A stretch of 64,000 nucleotides of DNA, taken from NCBI RefSeq assembly GCF_002298975.1, contig NZ_DBMV01000045.1:238999-302998 (forward strand). Reading direction: 5' to 3'. Under the pieces are notes generated by a model. It had not been told where the DNA came from, did no database searches, and worked only from the letters and a program-made list of their open reading frames with translations. Of the stretch, positions 25,887 to 35,810 are shown piece by piece. The translations under genes were made by a program, and so were the position numbers. The stretch's first letter is position 1. Each line of letters begins with the position of its first letter. This DNA comes from Ralstonia sp. UBA689. GTDB lineage: Bacteria > Pseudomonadota > Gammaproteobacteria > Burkholderiales > Burkholderiaceae.

Positions 25887-28004
25887 ATGAACGCCGCACT
25901 GCTCCGAGTATCAAGCTTCCTGCGCCAGGGCGACTACCGCTCGGCCGCCGGTCCGGTGCTGATCATCCTGATCCTGGCGATGATGGTGCTGCCGCTGCCG
26001 CCGTTCATCCTGGACCTGTTGTTCACGTTCAACATCGCGCTGTCGATCATCGTGCTGCTGATCAGCATGCACACGCTCAAGCCGCTGGATTTCTCGTCGT
26101 TCCCGAGCATCCTGCTGATCACCACGCTGATGCGGCTGTCGCTCAACGTGGCTTCCACCCGCGTGGTGCTGATGGAAGGCCACACCGGCCCCGACGCCGC
26201 CGGCAAGGTGATCGAAGCCTTCGGCCACTTCCTGGTGGGCGGCAACTACACCGTCGGCATCGTGCTGTTCGTCATCCTGGTCATCATCAACTTCATGGTG
26301 ATCAGCAAGGGTGCGGGCCGGATCGCCGAGGTCAGCGCGCGCTTCACGCTCGACGCCATGCCCGGCAAGCAGATGGCGATCGACGCCGACCTGAATGCGG
26401 GCCTCATCCGCGAAGACGAGGCGCGCCGCCGCCGCCAGAACATCGCCCAGGAAGCCGAGTTCTTCGGCTCCATGGACGGCGCCAGCAAGTTCGTGCGCGG
26501 CGACTCGGTGGCGGGCATCGCCATCCTGCTCATCAACATCATCGGCGGCCTGGCCGTGGGCGTACTGCAGCACGGCATGGACATCGGCCACGCCGCCACC
26601 AACTACACGCTGCTGACCATCGGCGATGGCCTGGTCGCGCAGATTCCGGCGCTGGTCATCTCCACCGCGGCGGGCATCATGGTCAGCCGCGTGTCCACCG
26701 ACAAGGACGTCGGCCAGCAACTGTCGAGCGAGCTGTTTGCCATGCCGACGGTGCTGATGACCACCGCCGGCGTGCTCGGCCTGCTGGGCCTGGTGCCGGG
26801 CATGCCGCATTTTCCGTTCATCCTGTTTGGCGGCTCGCTGGGCTATCTGGGCTGGTATCTGAAGAAAAGGCGCGAGATTCCCGAAGTCGAGCCGGTGTTG
26901 CAGGCCATTGCCCCGGTCGACACGCCGGAAGCGAGCTGGGACGACGTTTCGTGGGTCGACGTGCTGGGCCTGGAGATCGGCTACCGCCTGATCCCGCTGG
27001 TCGACAAGAGCCAGGACGGCGAGCTGCTGCGCCGCATCAAGGGCATCCGCAAGAAGTTCACGCAGGACATGGGCTTCCTGGCGCCGGTGGTGCACATCCG
27101 CGACAACCTGGAGCTGGGTCCGTCGTCATACCGCATCACGCTCAAGGGCGTGGAGATCGGCCACGGCGAGGTGCAGCAGGGCAAGTTCCTGGCCATCAAC
27201 CCGGGCGGCCAGGACGGGCTGGGTGGGCACGGTGCACACGGCGGGCGCCTGGGCACGCAACTGCCCGGCACGCCTACCGTGGACCCGACTTTCGGCCTGC
27301 CCGCCATGTGGATCAGCGCCGATGTGCGCGATCGCGCCCAGGCCGAGGGCTACACCGTGGTCGATTGCAGCACGGTCATCGCCACGCACGTCAATCAGTT
27401 GATTTACACCCATAGCACCGAGCTTCTCGGCCGTTTGGAAGTGCAGCAGTTGCTCGATCATTTGGCCAAGGAAGCACCGAAGCTGGTCGAAGACGTTTGC
27501 CCCAAGCTGTTGCCCGTCGCGACCGTGCAAAAGGTGCTGCAGAACCTGCTGGACGAAGGCCTGCATATCCGCGATATCCGCACCATCGTCGAAACGCTGG
27601 CGGAACACGGAGGCAGGACGCAAGACCCCGCCGAACTTACCGCCGCTGTGCGGATCGCGCTGGGCCGGGCGATCGCCCAGCAGCTCTTCCCGAACAAGAC
27701 CGAAATGCAGGTCGTCACGCTCGACCCGAATCTGGAGAACATCTTGCTGCAAAGCGTCGTTGGCTCGAATGCCGGCCCGATCGAACCGCAACTTGCTGAT
27801 TCGCTCATGCAAGCGGCTGCGGATTCGTCGCGCCAACACGAACAGATGGGCCAGACGGGCGTCCTGCTGGTGCCGCCCGCGTTGCGCCCGATGCTTGCAC
27901 GCCTGTTCAAGCGTGCCGCACCCGGCCTGCGCGTGCTCTCGCACGCAGAAATTCCCGATCACCGAACGATTAAGGTTGTCGCCATGCTTGGAGGCCGCGC
28001 ATGA
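25887..28004 (+). CDS. flhA: Flagellar export gate protein FlhA
   Basis: Largest export-gate subunit: it forms the nonameric ring below the pore and uses the proton motive force. The 705-residue protein has eight hydrophobic helices in its first half, the conserved cytoplasmic loop with GRIAEVSARFTLDAMPGKQM and IREDEARRRR, and a soluble C-terminal half with NPTH-independent binding surfaces. The frame is open from 25800, but the ATG at 25887 gives the family N-terminus. Its stop overlaps the flhF start by four bases (ATGA). Confidence 0.96.
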   Translation: MNAALLRVSSFLRQGDYRSAAGPVLIILILAMMVLPLPPFILDLLFTFNIALSIIVLLISMHTLKPLDFSSFPSILLITTLMRLSLNVASTRVVLMEGHTGPDAAGKVIEAFGHFLVGGNYTVGIVLFVILVIINFMVISKGAGRIAEVSARFTLDAMPGKQMAIDADLNAGLIREDEARRRRQNIAQEAEFFGSMDGASKFVRGDSVAGIAILLINIIGGLAVGVLQHGMDIGHAATNYTLLTIGDGLVAQIPALVISTAAGIMVSRVSTDKDVGQQLSSELFAMPTVLMTTAGVLGLLGLVPGMPHFPFILFGGSLGYLGWYLKKRREIPEVEPVLQAIAPVDTPEASWDDVSWVDVLGLEIGYRLIPLVDKSQDGELLRRIKGIRKKFTQDMGFLAPVVHIRDNLELGPSSYRITLKGVEIGHGEVQQGKFLAINPGGQDGLGGHGAHGGRLGTQLPGTPTVDPTFGLPAMWISADVRDRAQAEGYTVVDCSTVIATHVNQLIYTHSTELLGRLEVQQLLDHLAKEAPKLVEDVCPKLLPVATVQKVLQNLLDEGLHIRDIRTIVETLAEHGGRTQDPAELTAAVRIALGRAIAQQLFPNKTEMQVVTLDPNLENILLQSVVGSNAGPIEPQLADSLMQAAADSSRQHEQMGQTGVLLVPPALRPMLARLFKRAAPGLRVLSHAEIPDHRTIKVVAMLGGRA

Positions 28005-29878
28005 AGATGCATCGATTCACCGGACTGACGTCGCGCGACGTGTTGCGCAAGGTCCGCGATCAGTTGGGCGACGACGCGCTGATCCTCTCGAATCGCGCCG
28101 TGCCCGGCGGCATCGAGGTGATTGCCGCCTCCGACACGCATCTGGATGCCCTGATCGACACGCAGTCGACTGCTCCCAAGGCAGCGCAGCGCCGCCCCAG
28201 CATGCCCGCACCGATTCCCGAGGCAGCGCCTGCAGCGGAAGCCGCCACCACAGTTGCCGCCGAACTGCGAGCGCTGGCCCAGGCCGAATCGGCACCCACG
28301 GCGGGCGTTGCAACGAATGCGCTGGCCCGCCTGCGCAACCGCTTTACCGCAGCGCGCCGCACCGCAATGGCGCAGGCACAGGCACAGGAAGAGGCACCGG
28401 CAGTCTCGGCAGCCGCGACCGCCTCTACCGCCACGAGCAAGCCCGCCGGCCGCACGCTGCAGACCCGTGTGGATGACGACGTGACACTCGGCACGGAGGC
28501 CGACGATCCGCTGGTGGCCGCCACCCGCATGCTGGCAGGCCTGTCGCTGGATCGCGCCAACGACGACGCGGCGCAGACGGTTGCCAGCACCGCCCAGTTC
28601 ATCGCCCGCCGTGCCGTGGCGCTGGACGACGAGCCCATCGAACCGGTCAAGCGCCCGGCCGCCCGCCGCGAACGCGCGCACGAACAGGAGGAGCAGCCGA
28701 CCACGCTGCGGTCCTTTGCCGAACGCGTGGAAGCCCAGGCACGCGCCGCCCGTGCAGAACAGCAGAAGATCGAGGCGCACAAGCCGGCCGACCTCTTTGT
28801 CCGCATGGAGGACTCGATGGCCAAGCCGGACGCCGATCACGACATTCAGCAAGACGACGTGAGCCTGCAGCGCTCCGACATCAAGGCGGATTTCAAGGCC
28901 GAGACCGACGCCATGACCCGCCGCATGGTCGGCGAGATCGACGCGCTCAAGAGCACGCTCAACGACGCCATGTCGAGCCTCGCCTCGCTGGGCGTGAAGC
29001 TGGGCGATCCGGTGCGCACGCGCCTGTTCCAGACCATGCTGAACGCGGGCTTCTCTGCACAGCTCACGCGCTACGTGCTGGAGAACATGCCGCAGCACGA
29101 CACGTACGAAGCCGCGTTGGACTTCGTGCAGCGCGCCATTGAGAAGAATCTGGCCGTGGTGCCGGATGAGAACAGCCTGCTCGACCAGGGCGGCGTGTTT
29201 GCCCTGATGGGCCCGACCGGCGTGGGCAAGACCACCACGACCGCCAAGCTGGCCGCGCGCTTCGTGCTGCGCCATGGCGCATCGCGCGTGGCGCTGCTCT
29301 CGACCGACAGCTACCGGATCGGCGGCCACGAGCAACTGCGCATCTACGGCAAGATCCTGGGCGTCTCGGTGCATGCCGTGAAAGACGCGCAAGACCTGAG
29401 CCTGGCGCTGAACGATCTGCGCGAGAAGCACGTCGTGCTGATCGACACCATCGGCATGAGCCAGCGTGATCGCGCCGTGTCCGAGCAGATGGCCATGCTG
29501 CATGCCGTTGGCCCGTCCATCAAACGCCTGCTGCTGCTGAACGCCGCGAGCAACGGCAAGACGCTCGATGAAGTGGTGGGCGCCTACCGTGACGCCAACC
29601 TGGCCGGCTGCATCCTGACCAAGATCGACGAGGCGGCCTCCGTGGGGCACGCGATGGACGTGATGATCCGCCGCCGCCTGCCGCTGCACTACGTGTCGTA
29701 CGGCCAGCGCGTGCCGGAAGACATCGCGGTGCCGAACAAGAAGCTGCTGATCCATCGCAGCTTCCGCGCCGGCGCCGAACAATCGTCGTTCTCGCTGGAT
29801 TCGGACGAATCGCTGCTGGTGGCGCAGGGCGCCGCGCGCGGCCGCGAACCCGGCCTGGCTGCTTTCGATTTCGCTTGA
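28001..29878 (+). CDS. flhF: Flagellar placement GTPase FlhF
   Basis: SRP-like GTPase that marks the pole where the flagellum is built. The 625-residue protein is long for FlhF (usual length about 400-450) because of a 300-residue low-complexity Ala/Glu/Arg-rich middle. The N-terminal lead MKMHRFTGLTSRDVLRKVRD is conserved, and the GTPase core has G1 GPTGVGKTTTTAKL, DSYRIGGHEQL and G3 DTIGM, then TKIDEAASVG. It is translationally coupled to flhA and followed 22 bases later by flhG. Confidence 0.95.
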   Translation: MKMHRFTGLTSRDVLRKVRDQLGDDALILSNRAVPGGIEVIAASDTHLDALIDTQSTAPKAAQRRPSMPAPIPEAAPAAEAATTVAAELRALAQAESAPTAGVATNALARLRNRFTAARRTAMAQAQAQEEAPAVSAAATASTATSKPAGRTLQTRVDDDVTLGTEADDPLVAATRMLAGLSLDRANDDAAQTVASTAQFIARRAVALDDEPIEPVKRPAARRERAHEQEEQPTTLRSFAERVEAQARAARAEQQKIEAHKPADLFVRMEDSMAKPDADHDIQQDDVSLQRSDIKADFKAETDAMTRRMVGEIDALKSTLNDAMSSLASLGVKLGDPVRTRLFQTMLNAGFSAQLTRYVLENMPQHDTYEAALDFVQRAIEKNLAVVPDENSLLDQGGVFALMGPTGVGKTTTTAKLAARFVLRHGASRVALLSTDSYRIGGHEQLRIYGKILGVSVHAVKDAQDLSLALNDLREKHVVLIDTIGMSQRDRAVSEQMAMLHAVGPSIKRLLLLNAASNGKTLDEVVGAYRDANLAGCILTKIDEAASVGHAMDVMIRRRLPLHYVSYGQRVPEDIAVPNKKLLIHRSFRAGAEQSSFSLDSDESLLVAQGAARGREPGLAAFDFA

Positions 29879-29900
29879 GAACGACAACAGGGGGCCTGAC

Positions 29901-30692
29901 ATGACGACTCCATTCGTCAAGGACCAAGCCGCCGGGCTGCGTCGCATGCTCGGTCAGGCAGCCAGCCGTCGCGTGCTGGTGATCGGTGCGCAAGAGCAGG
30001 TCGATGACTTTGTCGACAACCTGCGCATTGCCCTGTCCACCCTGGGCCGCGAAGCTGCCGTGGTGAGCGCACAGACCATGCTGGCCGTGGCCGGCATGCT
30101 TGAACAGTACGACGACACGGCCGACGTGACTCTGATAGCCGCCGATTTCGGCACCCGCGCGCTGGGCGCCGTGGCCGAATCGTGCGACGACGTGCTGCTG
30201 ACCTTCTCCGATAGTCCGGAGGGCATCAAGAGCGCTTACACGCTGCTCAAGAAGACGGCAGTGCTGCAAGGCGGCGCAGGCATCCGCACCGTGGTGTGCG
30301 GTGCGCATTCGGTCGATTCCGCAGTGCGCGTGTTCAACAACCTGGCCAACACCGTGGGCCAGTACCTGAACACTCGCATCGATTTTGCCGGCTACCTCCC
30401 GGAAGACCGGCACGTAGAACTGGCGCTCTCGCTCGGCAAGCCCGTGGCGAGCGCGTTTCCCGCATCGCCCTCGGCCATGGCCTTCCGCCAGCTCGCCGAA
30501 GAGATGCTGAGCTGGGCCAGCAGTATTGACGCCGGGGCCCAGGCCGACGACGGCAGTGAGCCGTTGCGGGGGATGGTATCGGCGCAAGAACCGGCTCAGG
30601 CGGCCACCCAGCCAGCGGCAGATGAGTCGGTGCAGACAACGTCGATCCCGACGCCCCGCGTCACCGCACGCGCGGCCGAGATGGTTTATTGA
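29901..30692 (+). CDS. flhG: FlhG/FleN-like protein lacking the ATP-binding P-loop
   Basis: By position between flhF and fliA, and by its N-terminal DQAAGLRRM (the DQAxxLR helix with which FlhG activates FlhF GTPase), this 263-residue protein is the FlhG of the set. The MinD-like fold can be followed (VLVIGAQEQVDDF, TLIAADFGT, GYLPEDRHVELALSLGKPV), but the Walker A motif GKGGVGKT is replaced by GAQEQVDD and the DTGAG switch by ADFGT. It is therefore unlikely to bind or hydrolyse ATP. The C-terminal 40 residues are disordered. Confidence 0.82.
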   Translation: MTTPFVKDQAAGLRRMLGQAASRRVLVIGAQEQVDDFVDNLRIALSTLGREAAVVSAQTMLAVAGMLEQYDDTADVTLIAADFGTRALGAVAESCDDVLLTFSDSPEGIKSAYTLLKKTAVLQGGAGIRTVVCGAHSVDSAVRVFNNLANTVGQYLNTRIDFAGYLPEDRHVELALSLGKPVASAFPASPSAMAFRQLAEEMLSWASSIDAGAQADDGSEPLRGMVSAQEPAQAATQPAADESVQTTSIPTPRVTARAAEMVY

Positions 30693-30700
30693 GGCGCACC

Positions 30701-31462
30701 ATGAACGAAGCGCCAAAGGCAGGCATGGATATGTACACCGCAACCGGTCGCAAGACCAAGTCCGACGAGATGGCCACGTACGCACCGCTGGTGCGCCGCA
30801 TTGCCAACCAGATGATGGTGAAGCTGCCCGCCAGCGTCGAGCTCGACGACCTCATCCAGGCCGGCATGATGGGCTTGCTCGACGCCCTGTCGCGCTATGA
30901 GGAAACGCAGGGCGTGCAGTTCGAGTTCTACGCCGCCCAACGTATTCGCGGCGCCATCCTGGATGAGCTGCGCGGCTCCGACTGGCTGCCGCGCGGCCTG
31001 CGCCGAAATGCCCGCACGATCGAGCAGGCGATCCAGAAACTGCAGCAGCAGAAGGGCCGAGCGCCCACTGAAACCGAGATTGCCGCCGCGCTGGGCATGT
31101 CGCTGGCCGACTACCAGAAGCAACTGGTTGAATTGCAGGGCAGCCAGCTCCTGTACTACGAAGATTTCGACCGCGAAGACGCCGACGCTTTCATCGAAAA
31201 CCGCGCCGCCGAGAACGACGCCACGCCGCTGGACCAGTTGCTGGACCACGACCTGCGCGAATCGGTCGTGGCCGCCATCGAGGGACTGCCCGAGCGCGAG
31301 AAGCTGATGATGAGCCTGTATTACGAGCAGGACCTGAACCTGCGCGAGATCGGTGCCGTGATGGGCGTGTCGGAATCACGCGTGTGCCAGATCCACAGCC
31401 AGGCCATCGCCCGTATCCGCGCACGCCTGCGCGATCGGGCATGGCTGCCGACACCGGGCTGA
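30701..31462 (+). CDS. fliA: Flagellar sigma factor FliA (sigma-28)
   Basis: Alternative sigma factor for late flagellar and chemotaxis genes. The 253-residue protein has region 2 (YAPLVRRIANQM ... DLIQAGMMGLLDAL), region 3, and region 4 (LPEREKLMMSLYYEQDLNLREIG, then SESRVCQIHSQAI). The ATG at 30701 lies six bases after GAGG; a TTG at 30689 would overlap flhG. It is the last gene of the flh unit. A FliA-type promoter was found before the second receptor gene of this window. Confidence 0.96.
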   Translation: MNEAPKAGMDMYTATGRKTKSDEMATYAPLVRRIANQMMVKLPASVELDDLIQAGMMGLLDALSRYEETQGVQFEFYAAQRIRGAILDELRGSDWLPRGLRRNARTIEQAIQKLQQQKGRAPTETEIAAALGMSLADYQKQLVELQGSQLLYYEDFDREDADAFIENRAAENDATPLDQLLDHDLRESVVAAIEGLPEREKLMMSLYYEQDLNLREIGAVMGVSESRVCQIHSQAIARIRARLRDRAWLPTPG

Positions 31463-31481
31463 TCAGCAGCCAACCAGCTTG

Positions 31482-32564
31482 CTACTGCGCGGCCAGCGAG
31501 TCATCTCGCAGCCGCGCTTTTTCTTTGGGCAGTTCGGTGACAAGGCGTGCCGCCTCGGCATGCCATACGCGCGTTTCGCCATGGCGGAACAGGGTGAAGC
31601 GTTCGTGCGGCACGTTACGTGCGGCCAGCGCGTTGGCCAAGTCGGCGATGGGCTGGTCCAACGGTTCGTCCGTCAGCGCAAAGGTGCCCCAGTGAATGCC
31701 CACCGCCTGCCGCGCGCCGATGTCGTGCATGACCTGCACGGCCTCGGTCGGGTCGATGTGCTGGGCCTTCATGAACCAGCGCGGCTCGTAGGCGCCCACG
31801 GCAATGGCCGCCACATCAAAGTGGCCGAAGCGCGCGCCGATGTCGCGTGTGTCCTGCGAATACCCCAGATCGCCCGAAAACCAGAAGCGCAGTTGCGGAT
31901 GCATCAGCGCCCAACTGCCCCACAGCGTGTGGTTGCGGTCATACAGCCCGCGCGCGGACCAATGCTGCACGGCGCAGAAGTGCGCGGTGAAGGGGCCGAA
32001 GCGCGCTTCGTCGTCCCAGTCGAAGCCGCGTACGTTGGGGTTGTTGCCGGTGAGGCGCGTGCCGCGTACGTTGCGCGCAAACCAATGGTCGATGCCCAGT
32101 GGCACGAAGAACATCGGCGCACCGCCCAGCTGGCGCATCAGCGCGCGCACGCTGGCGCGGTCGAGGTGGTCGTAGTGGTTGTGCGAGATCAGCACCAGGT
32201 CGATATGCGGCAACTGTTTGAGCGACAGGCCCGGTGGCTGGTGCCGGAGCGGGCCGGCAAACGGCAGCGGCGAGGCGCGCTTGGAGAACACCGGGTCGGT
32301 CAGCACGTTCAGTCCGTCGATCTGCAGCAGCAGCGTTTCGTGCCCGATCCAGGTGAGTTGCGGCACGCGGGGCGGCTGGTGCACGGCGGCCAGGTTGGGT
32401 GCCACGCAGGAGAGGTCCCGCGTGGGCGGCCTGGGCAGGCCGAGGCGACGGCGCTCGCGCTGCCATTGCCAGAAATCGCCGCCGGGGCGCGGGTGTGGGT
32501 AGCGGTTGCGGAATCCGTCCGGCGTGTGGTGGGGCTTGGCCGAATCGTAGTGAGGATTTTTCAT
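31482..32564 (-). CDS. MBL-fold metallo-hydrolase, NAPE-PLD/UlaG type
   Basis: A 360-residue cytoplasmic metallo-beta-lactamase-fold hydrolase. Two-metal motif HNHYDHLD and the following GHE.. and SGDLGYSQD, with a final HWGTF histidine, match the NAPE-phospholipase D/RomA-like branch. Substrate is unknown; in bacteria such proteins often act on phospholipid-like or sulphonate substrates. The ATG at 32564 is preferred to a TTG at 32630. It is convergent with fliA and probably unrelated to motility. Confidence 0.85.
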   Translation of the reverse strand: MKNPHYDSAKPHHTPDGFRNRYPHPRPGGDFWQWQRERRRLGLPRPPTRDLSCVAPNLAAVHQPPRVPQLTWIGHETLLLQIDGLNVLTDPVFSKRASPLPFAGPLRHQPPGLSLKQLPHIDLVLISHNHYDHLDRASVRALMRQLGGAPMFFVPLGIDHWFARNVRGTRLTGNNPNVRGFDWDDEARFGPFTAHFCAVQHWSARGLYDRNHTLWGSWALMHPQLRFWFSGDLGYSQDTRDIGARFGHFDVAAIAVGAYEPRWFMKAQHIDPTEAVQVMHDIGARQAVGIHWGTFALTDEPLDQPIADLANALAARNVPHERFTLFRHGETRVWHAEAARLVTELPKEKARLRDDSLAAQ

Positions 32565-32941
32565 ATCACCGTAACGCCCGCATCGAAGTTCGCTGGGCGA
32601 TGCTTCGGTTAGATGCTGCAGGTTGATCAAGGGCTTGCATGCGTCAACCGGTACCGGGGCTTTTCAGGGCTTGACCCGGTGCATTTCTGTACCGCGCCTG
32701 CTCGGCAACCGGGACGCGGGTTCTCTACTGTGGCGTCGCCATGGCAAAGATCAGGTTCATCGTGCCCATCACGGATGCAGTGCAGCCCCGGGCATCGGCT
32801 GGTGAACCTTGGGGCACTTTGTGGTGCCCGGCTTCCGCCGCAAGATTACCCCAGCGGGTCGCGAGGCGCTCAGCCGTCCATCAAACCAGCGTGTTTGCCT
32901 CGAACGGGGTGTAAACTGCGGCCTTTTTTGGCACTCGTAGT
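32565..32941. other. Intergenic region before DUF3348 gene
   Basis: These 377 bases lie between divergent genes. I found no convincing sigma-28 or sigma-54 promoter and no open frame with good composition. A hairpin GGGCAC/GTGCCC is present near 32815 and a pyrimidine-rich stretch precedes the DUF3348 start. Confidence 0.35.
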
Positions 32942-33703
32942 ATGGCGAAAGGCCAGCAAAGCAGGGCACTCAATGGCCCCGAGCTGATCCGCTTACTTGC
33001 TCGCCTGACGGACGTTGACGTTCCTGATTCGGGGCAATCACTTGCAGACCGGCTGAGCCAATGGCTCAGTTGGACCGATGCCATTACGCTGTCGGCAGCG
33101 CTCAGCGCAAGCCCGCCGGCTGTCGCCCCCGGCGCACGGCCTGCTGGCTCGGACGCAGAGACCATGTGCGGCCGCGCTCGCACCGCATTGGTAAAAGCCA
33201 TTGCCGCCACCTGCACGCCGGATGCCAGATCAAACGGCGTTGCGCGCACGCCGGTGCACAGTGCAACGGCCGCGACTGCTGCGATGGTTGAGGCTGTTGA
33301 CTATGCGGATTTCCGTCAGCGGTACGTCTCGATGCAGCAGGCGATGGAGATGGATATCGGCAACCTGCGTGGCCGCCTGCGGCGCGCAGTTGCTGCAAAG
33401 ACCCCCGGTCTGGCCCGGCTCGCCGTGCTGGATGCCAGCATGGAGCAAGCACTCAGCATGCATGAGCGCACGCTGCTGGCCTCCGTGCCCACGTTGCTCG
33501 GACGGTACTTCGAGCGCTTGCGCGCGACCGAACAGCAGCGGCAGGCCGATCAGGCGGATACCCTGGACGAGCGCGCTTCTTCGGCTTCATCCAGCACCTG
33601 GGTGAACGCTTTCCGCAAGGATATGCAGAGCGTGCTCCTCGCCGAACTGGATGTTCGTTTTCAACCGGTCGAAGGGTTGCTCGCAGCCCTTCGCACCCGC
33701 TAG
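32942..33703 (+). CDS. DUF3348 family protein, first gene of motor-like operon
   Basis: A 253-residue soluble protein of unknown function, helical, with LNGPELIRLLARLTDVDVP at the start, a low-complexity middle (about 55-100) and a conserved helical part FRQRYVSMQQAMEMDIGNLR to ALSMHERTLLASVPTLLGRYFERL. This is the DUF3348 pattern known in Burkholderiales. Its stop is seven bases before the MotA-like gene, so it is in that operon. It may be a cytoplasmic partner of the complex; no catalytic motif is visible. Confidence 0.8.
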   Translation: MAKGQQSRALNGPELIRLLARLTDVDVPDSGQSLADRLSQWLSWTDAITLSAALSASPPAVAPGARPAGSDAETMCGRARTALVKAIAATCTPDARSNGVARTPVHSATAATAAMVEAVDYADFRQRYVSMQQAMEMDIGNLRGRLRRAVAAKTPGLARLAVLDASMEQALSMHERTLLASVPTLLGRYFERLRATEQQRQADQADTLDERASSASSSTWVNAFRKDMQSVLLAELDVRFQPVEGLLAALRTR

Positions 33704-33710
33704 GGACACT

Positions 33711-35810
33711 ATGTCCAGACATCACCTGAATCTCATCGTCTTCGTTGCCGGGCTGGCTGCCCTGGGTTGGATCGCCACCGGCTATATCGTTGGTTCAAAT
33801 CCACTGGCCTTTGCCGTCACGATCGTGATTGGCGCCGTCTACCTGGCTGGCGCGCTGGAGCTGCGCCGGTATGAGCAGGCCACCGGCACCGTCGCACGCG
33901 CTGTTGCCGGGCTGACTGAGCCGCCCTCGAAGCTGAGCGTCTGGCTTGAGCAACTGCACCCCAGCCTGCGCAATGCAGTGCGCCTGCGTGTGGAGGGCGA
34001 GCGCATCGGGCTGCCGGGGCCCACGCTGACCCCGTATCTGGTTGGCCTGCTCGTCTTGCTGGGGATGCTGGGCACATTGCTTGGCATGGTGGTGACCCTC
34101 CGGGGCACCGGTGTGGCCCTGGAAAGCGCAACGGACCTGCAGGCGATCCGCGCCTCGCTGGCTGCGCCGGTCAAAGGGCTGGGATTTTCGTTCGGCACGT
34201 CGATTGCCGGTGTGGCGACATCCGCCATGCTGGGGCTGCTATCCGCCCTGTGCCGGCGCGAGCGGCTGCAGGCGGCTCAGGCGTTGGACGCCAGCATCGC
34301 AACCACACTGCGCATCTATTCGCACGCGCATCAACGCGAAGCCACCTTCAAGCTGCTGGAACGGCAGGCCGACGTGATGCCCGCCCTGGTCGACCGGCTG
34401 CAGGCGATGATGACGGCGCTGGAGCAACAGGGCGCCACCAGCAGCGAGCAGCAGATCGCCCGGCAGCAAGCCTTTCTCGATCATGCGGAGGCAGCCTACA
34501 GTCGCCTTGCTTCCTCTGTCGGGCAGGCCTTGAAGGAGAGCGCCGCCGAGAGTGCCCACATGGCCAGCGCGGCGTTGCAGCCGGTGGTTGCATCAACCAT
34601 GGCCGGGCTCGCACGTGAATCAGCCGCGCTGCACGACACGGTCACGCATGCCGTGCAGCGGCAGCTCGATGGTCTGTCGACGCGTTTCGAGACCACGACC
34701 GAGACCGTCGCGGGTCTCTGGAACCGCGCCCTGGTAGAGCATCAACGCTCCAGCGAGGCGCTGGTCGGGCAGTGGAGCACGACCCTGGACCGGTTTGCCG
34801 ATACGTTCGAGCAACGTTCGAACCGTTTGCTCGACGGCGTTTCTGAACGCTTGGAAGCTACGGCGGGCAGCCTCTCCGGCACCTGGAGCGATGCGCTTTC
34901 GCGGCAGGAGCAAGCCCATGTGGAACTCGCCAGCCGAAACCAGCGCGCGCTGGAGGCGGCCTCCGCCACCTTGGAGCAACACGGCGCATCGCTGCTGCAC
35001 GCGGTGGGCCAATCGCATACCGCGCTGCAAGCCGAGCTGGCCGCAAGCGATCAACAACGGTTGGCCGCCTGGGCCGAGACGCTCAATTCGATGGGCGCCA
35101 AGCTGAGCCAGGCGTGGGAGACGGCGGGCGCCGGCACCGCGCGCCGCCAGCAGGACATCTGCGACGCGCTGGCGCAGACCGCACGCGACATCTCCGCACA
35201 AACGCAGGCGCACGCCAGCGACACCATCGCCGAGATTTCACGGCTCGTGCAGGCCGCATCGGAAGCGCCCAATGCCGCGGCCGAGGTGGTTGCCGAACTA
35301 CGGCAGAAGCTGTCCGACAGCATGGTCCGCGATACGGCCATGCTGGAAGAGCGCACGCATCTGCTGGGCACGTTGGAAACGCTGCTGGATGCGGTAAACC
35401 ATGCATCCACCGAGCAGCGCTCTGCCGTTGATGCGCTGGTCGGCGCCTCGGCCGACCTGCTGGAGCGTGTCGGAACCCGCTTCACCGATCGCGTTGAAGC
35501 CGAGACCGGAAAGCTCGGGGCGGTTGCGGCACAGGTCACTGGCAGCGCTGTCGAAGTGGCGAGCCTGGGTGAAGCCTTTGGGATGGCCGTGCAGGTGTTT
35601 GGCGAATCGAACGACAAGCTGGTGGCCCACCTGCAGCGGATCGAAGCCGCGCTGGACAAATCCCTCACCCGCAGCGACGAGCAGCTCGCCTACTACGTGG
35701 CGCAGGCGCGGGAGGTCATTGATCTGAGCATGCTGTCGCAGAAGCAGATCATTGAAGACCTGCAGCGGCTCGGCAGCCAGCGGGCGTTTGCCGGAGCCGA
35801 GGCGGCATGA
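33711..35810 (+). CDS. DUF802 protein: MotA/ZorA-like channel with long coiled-coil tail
   Basis: Inner-membrane protein of 699 residues with four helices (about 7-27, 31-48, 108-130, 157-181). Helices 3 and 4 carry GMLGTLLGMVVTLRGTG and LGFSFGTSIAGVATSAMLGLLSAL, the proton-channel pattern of the MotA/TolQ/ExbB family, closest in look to ZorA of Zorya. The remaining 500 residues are an uninterrupted, Ala/Gln/Glu/Ser-rich coiled-coil in the cytoplasm, again as in ZorA, containing the DUF802 repeats. The start follows AGGGA by four bases; the stop overlaps the OmpA-like gene by four. Function is not known. Confidence 0.85.
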   Translation: MSRHHLNLIVFVAGLAALGWIATGYIVGSNPLAFAVTIVIGAVYLAGALELRRYEQATGTVARAVAGLTEPPSKLSVWLEQLHPSLRNAVRLRVEGERIGLPGPTLTPYLVGLLVLLGMLGTLLGMVVTLRGTGVALESATDLQAIRASLAAPVKGLGFSFGTSIAGVATSAMLGLLSALCRRERLQAAQALDASIATTLRIYSHAHQREATFKLLERQADVMPALVDRLQAMMTALEQQGATSSEQQIARQQAFLDHAEAAYSRLASSVGQALKESAAESAHMASAALQPVVASTMAGLARESAALHDTVTHAVQRQLDGLSTRFETTTETVAGLWNRALVEHQRSSEALVGQWSTTLDRFADTFEQRSNRLLDGVSERLEATAGSLSGTWSDALSRQEQAHVELASRNQRALEAASATLEQHGASLLHAVGQSHTALQAELAASDQQRLAAWAETLNSMGAKLSQAWETAGAGTARRQQDICDALAQTARDISAQTQAHASDTIAEISRLVQAASEAPNAAAEVVAELRQKLSDSMVRDTAMLEERTHLLGTLETLLDAVNHASTEQRSAVDALVGASADLLERVGTRFTDRVEAETGKLGAVAAQVTGSAVEVASLGEAFGMAVQVFGESNDKLVAHLQRIEAALDKSLTRSDEQLAYYVAQAREVIDLSMLSQKQIIEDLQRLGSQRAFAGAEAA

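Noticed and set aside
27959..29947. 662-codon open frame on the minus strand across flhF
   Set aside because: Composition is typical of a high-GC shadow and it covers a clear FlhF gene.
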